From NCBI GenBank assembly GCA_003232015.1, contig QIKU01000041.1, positions 1-16,315 of the forward strand: a stretch of DNA of 16,315 bases, written 5' to 3'. Numbering within the stretch: the stretch's first letter is position 1; each line of letters begins with the position of its first letter. The DNA comes from Gammaproteobacteria bacterium (GTDB lineage Bacteria > Pseudomonadota > Gammaproteobacteria > UBA6429). The notes beneath the pieces are model-generated. The model worked only from the letters and a program-made list of their open reading frames with translations. It had not been told where the DNA came from and did not search any database. The translations under genes were made by a program, and so were the position numbers. Shown piece after piece: positions 15,711 to 16,315 of the stretch.

Positions 15711-16315
15711 ATGAATTTATCAAGCTGGAAACGTTTTTTACCTAATATTATTTTAATCTCTGTTAGTCTCGTTATTTTACAGGGCTGCGCCGGGATGAAT
15801 GCAGAAGAACTGCCTGAAGATATTACTGCCGCCGAACTATATAAAGAAGCTAAAAACCACCTAAATGATACAAACTACGAAGATGCGATTAAACTCTACG
15901 AGCAAATCGAGTCACGCTATCCTTACGGTAAATACGCAGAGCGTGCGCAACTTGAAATTGCTTATGCTTATTATAAAGACAACGAGCCTGAAACGGCTAT
16001 TTTATCGGCTGATCGCTTTATCAAACTTCACCCCAACCACCCTAACGTAGACTACCTCTATTATTTAAAAGGCCTGGCCGCTTTTGATGTGAATAGCTCA
16101 TTCTTTAGTAAATTATTCAATCAGGATGAAGCCGAGCGCGACCCAAAAGCAGCACGCCAGGCTTTCCAGTATTTTGCTGAACTGCTAAAACGCTACCCGA
16201 AAAGCCAGTATCGCAATGATGCAATAAAACGTATGAAGCTTTTGCGTGACAACCTGGCACGCTATGAAGTATTTGTCGCAAAATACTATATGAATCGAAA
16301 TGCGTTTTTAGCCGC
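15711..16315 (+). CDS. bamD: Outer membrane assembly lipoprotein BamD (5' part, runs off window)
   Basis: BamD is the essential lipoprotein of the BAM complex that inserts beta-barrel proteins into the outer membrane from the periplasmic side. The window holds the first 201 codons with no stop; E. coli BamD has 245 residues, so about 40-60 residues are missing. A type II signal peptide (1-25) with basic residues, a hydrophobic core and lipobox LQGC places the lipidated Cys at 26. Residue 27 is Ala, compatible with sorting to the outer membrane. TPR-like helices follow: ELYKEAKNHLND, YEDAIKLYEQIESRYPYG, YAERAQLEIAYAYYK and a later AFQYFAELLKRYPKSQY, as in BamD. The Shine-Dalgarno sequence is weak. 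It is divergent from rluD, the usual gammaproteobacterial arrangement. Confidence 0.95.
   Translation, partial: MNLSSWKRFLPNIILISVSLVILQGCAGMNAEELPEDITAAELYKEAKNHLNDTNYEDAIKLYEQIESRYPYGKYAERAQLEIAYAYYKDNEPETAILSADRFIKLHPNHPNVDYLYYLKGLAAFDVNSSFFSKLFNQDEAERDPKAARQAFQYFAELLKRYPKSQYRNDAIKRMKLLRDNLARYEVFVAKYYMNRNAFLA

Overview
The window looks like chromosomal core sequence from a moderately AT-rich gammaproteobacterium outside the enterics. The evidence is the divergent bamD / rluD-pgeF arrangement, a RluD whose catalytic Asp139 has the same number as in E. coli, a sigma32-type heat-shock promoter in front of clpB, and a palindromic GTAGCCCGGATG...AATCCGGG repeat of a kind scattered through gammaproteobacterial genomes. 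I cannot name the genus. There are no tRNA or rRNA genes, CRISPR arrays, transposases, phage genes or obvious defence genes. Coding density is high and the longest gene-free stretch is about 247 bases (the clpB leader).

Layout. At the left edge, a plus-strand gene of unknown function (a two-helix membrane protein) converges on a minus-strand cheX-like gene. Everything from there to about 15.6 kb is on the minus strand. In transcription order (right to left) it is rluD, pgeF, chrA, sucA, sucB, lpdA, a ZIP-family metal transporter, a membrane-anchored FMN-dependent glutamate-synthase-like protein, clpB and cheX. At the right edge bamD starts on the plus strand, divergent from rluD, and runs off the window.

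How the genes work together. sucA-sucB-lpdA encode all three components (E1o, E2o, E3) of the 2-oxoglutarate dehydrogenase complex and form a tight operon with a good -10 box just upstream. rluD and pgeF overlap by four bases (ATGA) and are translationally coupled. clpB is a separate heat-shock transcription unit: sigma32 promoter, a leader with four back-to-back hairpins, and a rho-independent terminator. chrA (chromate transport) and the ZIP gene (divalent metal transport) flank the suc operon but show no regulatory link to it.

Most notable points. (1) The clpB leader carries a 100-base block of four consecutive hairpins between the heat-shock promoter and the start codon. (2) The familiar rluD-pgeF-clpB neighbourhood is split by about 9.8 kb of metabolic and transport genes. 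(3) A head-to-head pair of REP-like repeats lies between lpdA and the ZIP gene. (4) The left-end membrane protein and the FMN-dependent protein have unknown physiological roles. I found no convincing new multi-gene system. The window is mostly ordinary housekeeping sequence with a few unusual non-coding structures.
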